Shown here: positions 5,139 through 5,888 of the stretch, one piece after another | Position numbering within the stretch: the first letter of the stretch is position 1 | How the letters are laid out: each line of letters opens with the position of its first letter | Assembly (NCBI GenBank): GCA_913056375.1 | Contig: CAJXNF010000200.1 | Coordinates: 1 to 5,888 of the forward strand | DNA length: 5,888 nucleotides | Direction: 5' to 3' | DNA from: an uncultured Pseudomonadota bacterium | Lineage (GTDB): Bacteria; SAR324; NAC60-12 | Position numbers and translations under genes: made by a program | The notes under the pieces: generated by a model | The model's input: only the letters and a program-made list of their open reading frames with translations | The model's database searches: none | What the model was told of the DNA's origin: nothing

Positions 5139-5888
5139 ATGAAAATTGCCATCGTTGGTTCGGGAATAGCCGGACTAACAGCTGCCTACCGCCTGCATCC
5201 TCATCATCAAATCACTCTTTTTGAAGCTTCTCCCAGACTAGGTGGGCATTCCAATACTGTTACAGTAGATCTTCCTGAAGGCAAAATTCCTGTTGATACG
5301 GGATTCATTGTATTTAATGACTGGACTTACCCCAATTTTATTTCATTGATGAAAGAGATAGGAATCGAGGGTAAAGCTACTGAAATGAGTTTCAGTGTCA
5401 AAGACGAGCAGAGAGATTTTGAGTATAACGGGCACACACTAAATACTCTTTTTGCACAGAGGAGAAATCTTGTGAGGCCTGCGTTTTGGGGGATGCTCAG
5501 GGATATTGTCCGCTTCAACAAAGAGGCAAAGGAACTGCTGGAGAGCAATCAAGATGATCTTACCCTCGGAGACTTTCTCAAGGAGAGGAGATATGGCGAT
5601 TTATTCTGTGATCATTACATCATCCCAATGGGTGCAGCGATTTGGTCTACGAGCACCGAACAAATGTTGGATTTTCCCATCAAATATTTTGCACGCTTCT
5701 TTGAAAACCATGGGCTTCTAAACGTAGTAAATCGACCTCAATGGTATACGATACCTGGGGGCTCTCAGGAATATGTCAAGAAGTTGAGTTCTTCATTTGT
5801 TGACAACGTTCGGCTCAACACCCCAGTGATGGAGCTTCGTAGAAAACCAAATTTTGTTGAGATTTTTTCTGCAGTTGGCAAAGAGCGC
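5139..5888 (+). CDS. FAD/NAD-binding amine-oxidase-like protein (COG2907 type), 3' end cut off
   Basis: N-terminal 250 residues of a flavin-dependent oxidoreductase of the amine oxidase/phytoene desaturase-like group; the frame is open to the window edge and members usually have about 410-450 residues, so some 60% is present. The start follows AGGAAG. Visible: the dinucleotide-binding fold with GSGIAG (7-12, GxGxxG), the ribose-binding acid E29 in LFEAS, the family-typical LGGHSNTV (34-41), VDTGFIVFN (52-60) followed by WTYPN, and YTIPGGSQEYV (203-213). The combination GGHSNTV plus DTGFIVFN is what I associate with COG2907 proteins, often encoded beside DUF1365 and a cyclopropane-fatty-acid synthase-like methyltransferase in lipid-modification clusters; that context is known for the family and not visible here. 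Precise reaction unknown. It is separated from cheV by 228 bases and probably has its own promoter. Confidence 0.9.
   Translation, partial: MKIAIVGSGIAGLTAAYRLHPHHQITLFEASPRLGGHSNTVTVDLPEGKIPVDTGFIVFNDWTYPNFISLMKEIGIEGKATEMSFSVKDEQRDFEYNGHTLNTLFAQRRNLVRPAFWGMLRDIVRFNKEAKELLESNQDDLTLGDFLKERRYGDLFCDHYIIPMGAAIWSTSTEQMLDFPIKYFARFFENHGLLNVVNRPQWYTIPGGSQEYVKKLSSSFVDNVRLNTPVMELRRKPNFVEIFSAVGKER

Overview
The window looks like ordinary chromosomal DNA of a Gram-negative bacterium with fairly even base composition (a little A+T-rich by eye). It is densely coded, with seven protein genes and no RNA gene, insertion sequence, phage gene or CRISPR array that I can see. Housekeeping genes (greA, tlyA, parB), a Sec signal peptide on an envelope protein and a CheV-type chemotaxis protein fit a motile proteobacterium-like organism. 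A marine deltaproteobacterial lineage is possible, but that is a guess; the sequence does not fix the taxon.

Left half, minus strand (4-2067): a compact three-gene unit read right to left. GreA (transcript-cleavage factor) is followed after 7 bases by a TlyA-type rRNA 2'-O-methyltransferase, whose stop overlaps the start of ParB (chromosome segregation CTPase) as ATGA. All three are intact with their key residues. A plausible sigma70-type promoter for the unit lies in and just beyond the 55-base divergent gap at 2068-2122.

Middle, plus strand (2123-4910): a CPBP-family (CAAX/Abi-type) metalloprotease homologue with a signal peptide, then after 6 bases a TauE/SafE-type membrane permease, then after 31 bases a CheV-like protein (CheW domain plus response-regulator receiver). 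Spacing and shared strand suggest one transcription unit, though the three have no known common pathway.

Right end (4911-5888): a 228-base intergenic region holds a candidate promoter (4970-4998), a hairpin at about the predicted transcript start (5003-5031) and a clear ribosome binding site. These precede a FAD/NAD-binding amine-oxidase-like gene (COG2907 type) that runs off the right edge; only its first 250 codons are present.

I do not see strong evidence for a new system. The most unusual item is the protease homologue, which combines a cleavable signal peptide and a C-terminal end resembling an outer-membrane beta-strand with a complete CPBP active-site motif set.
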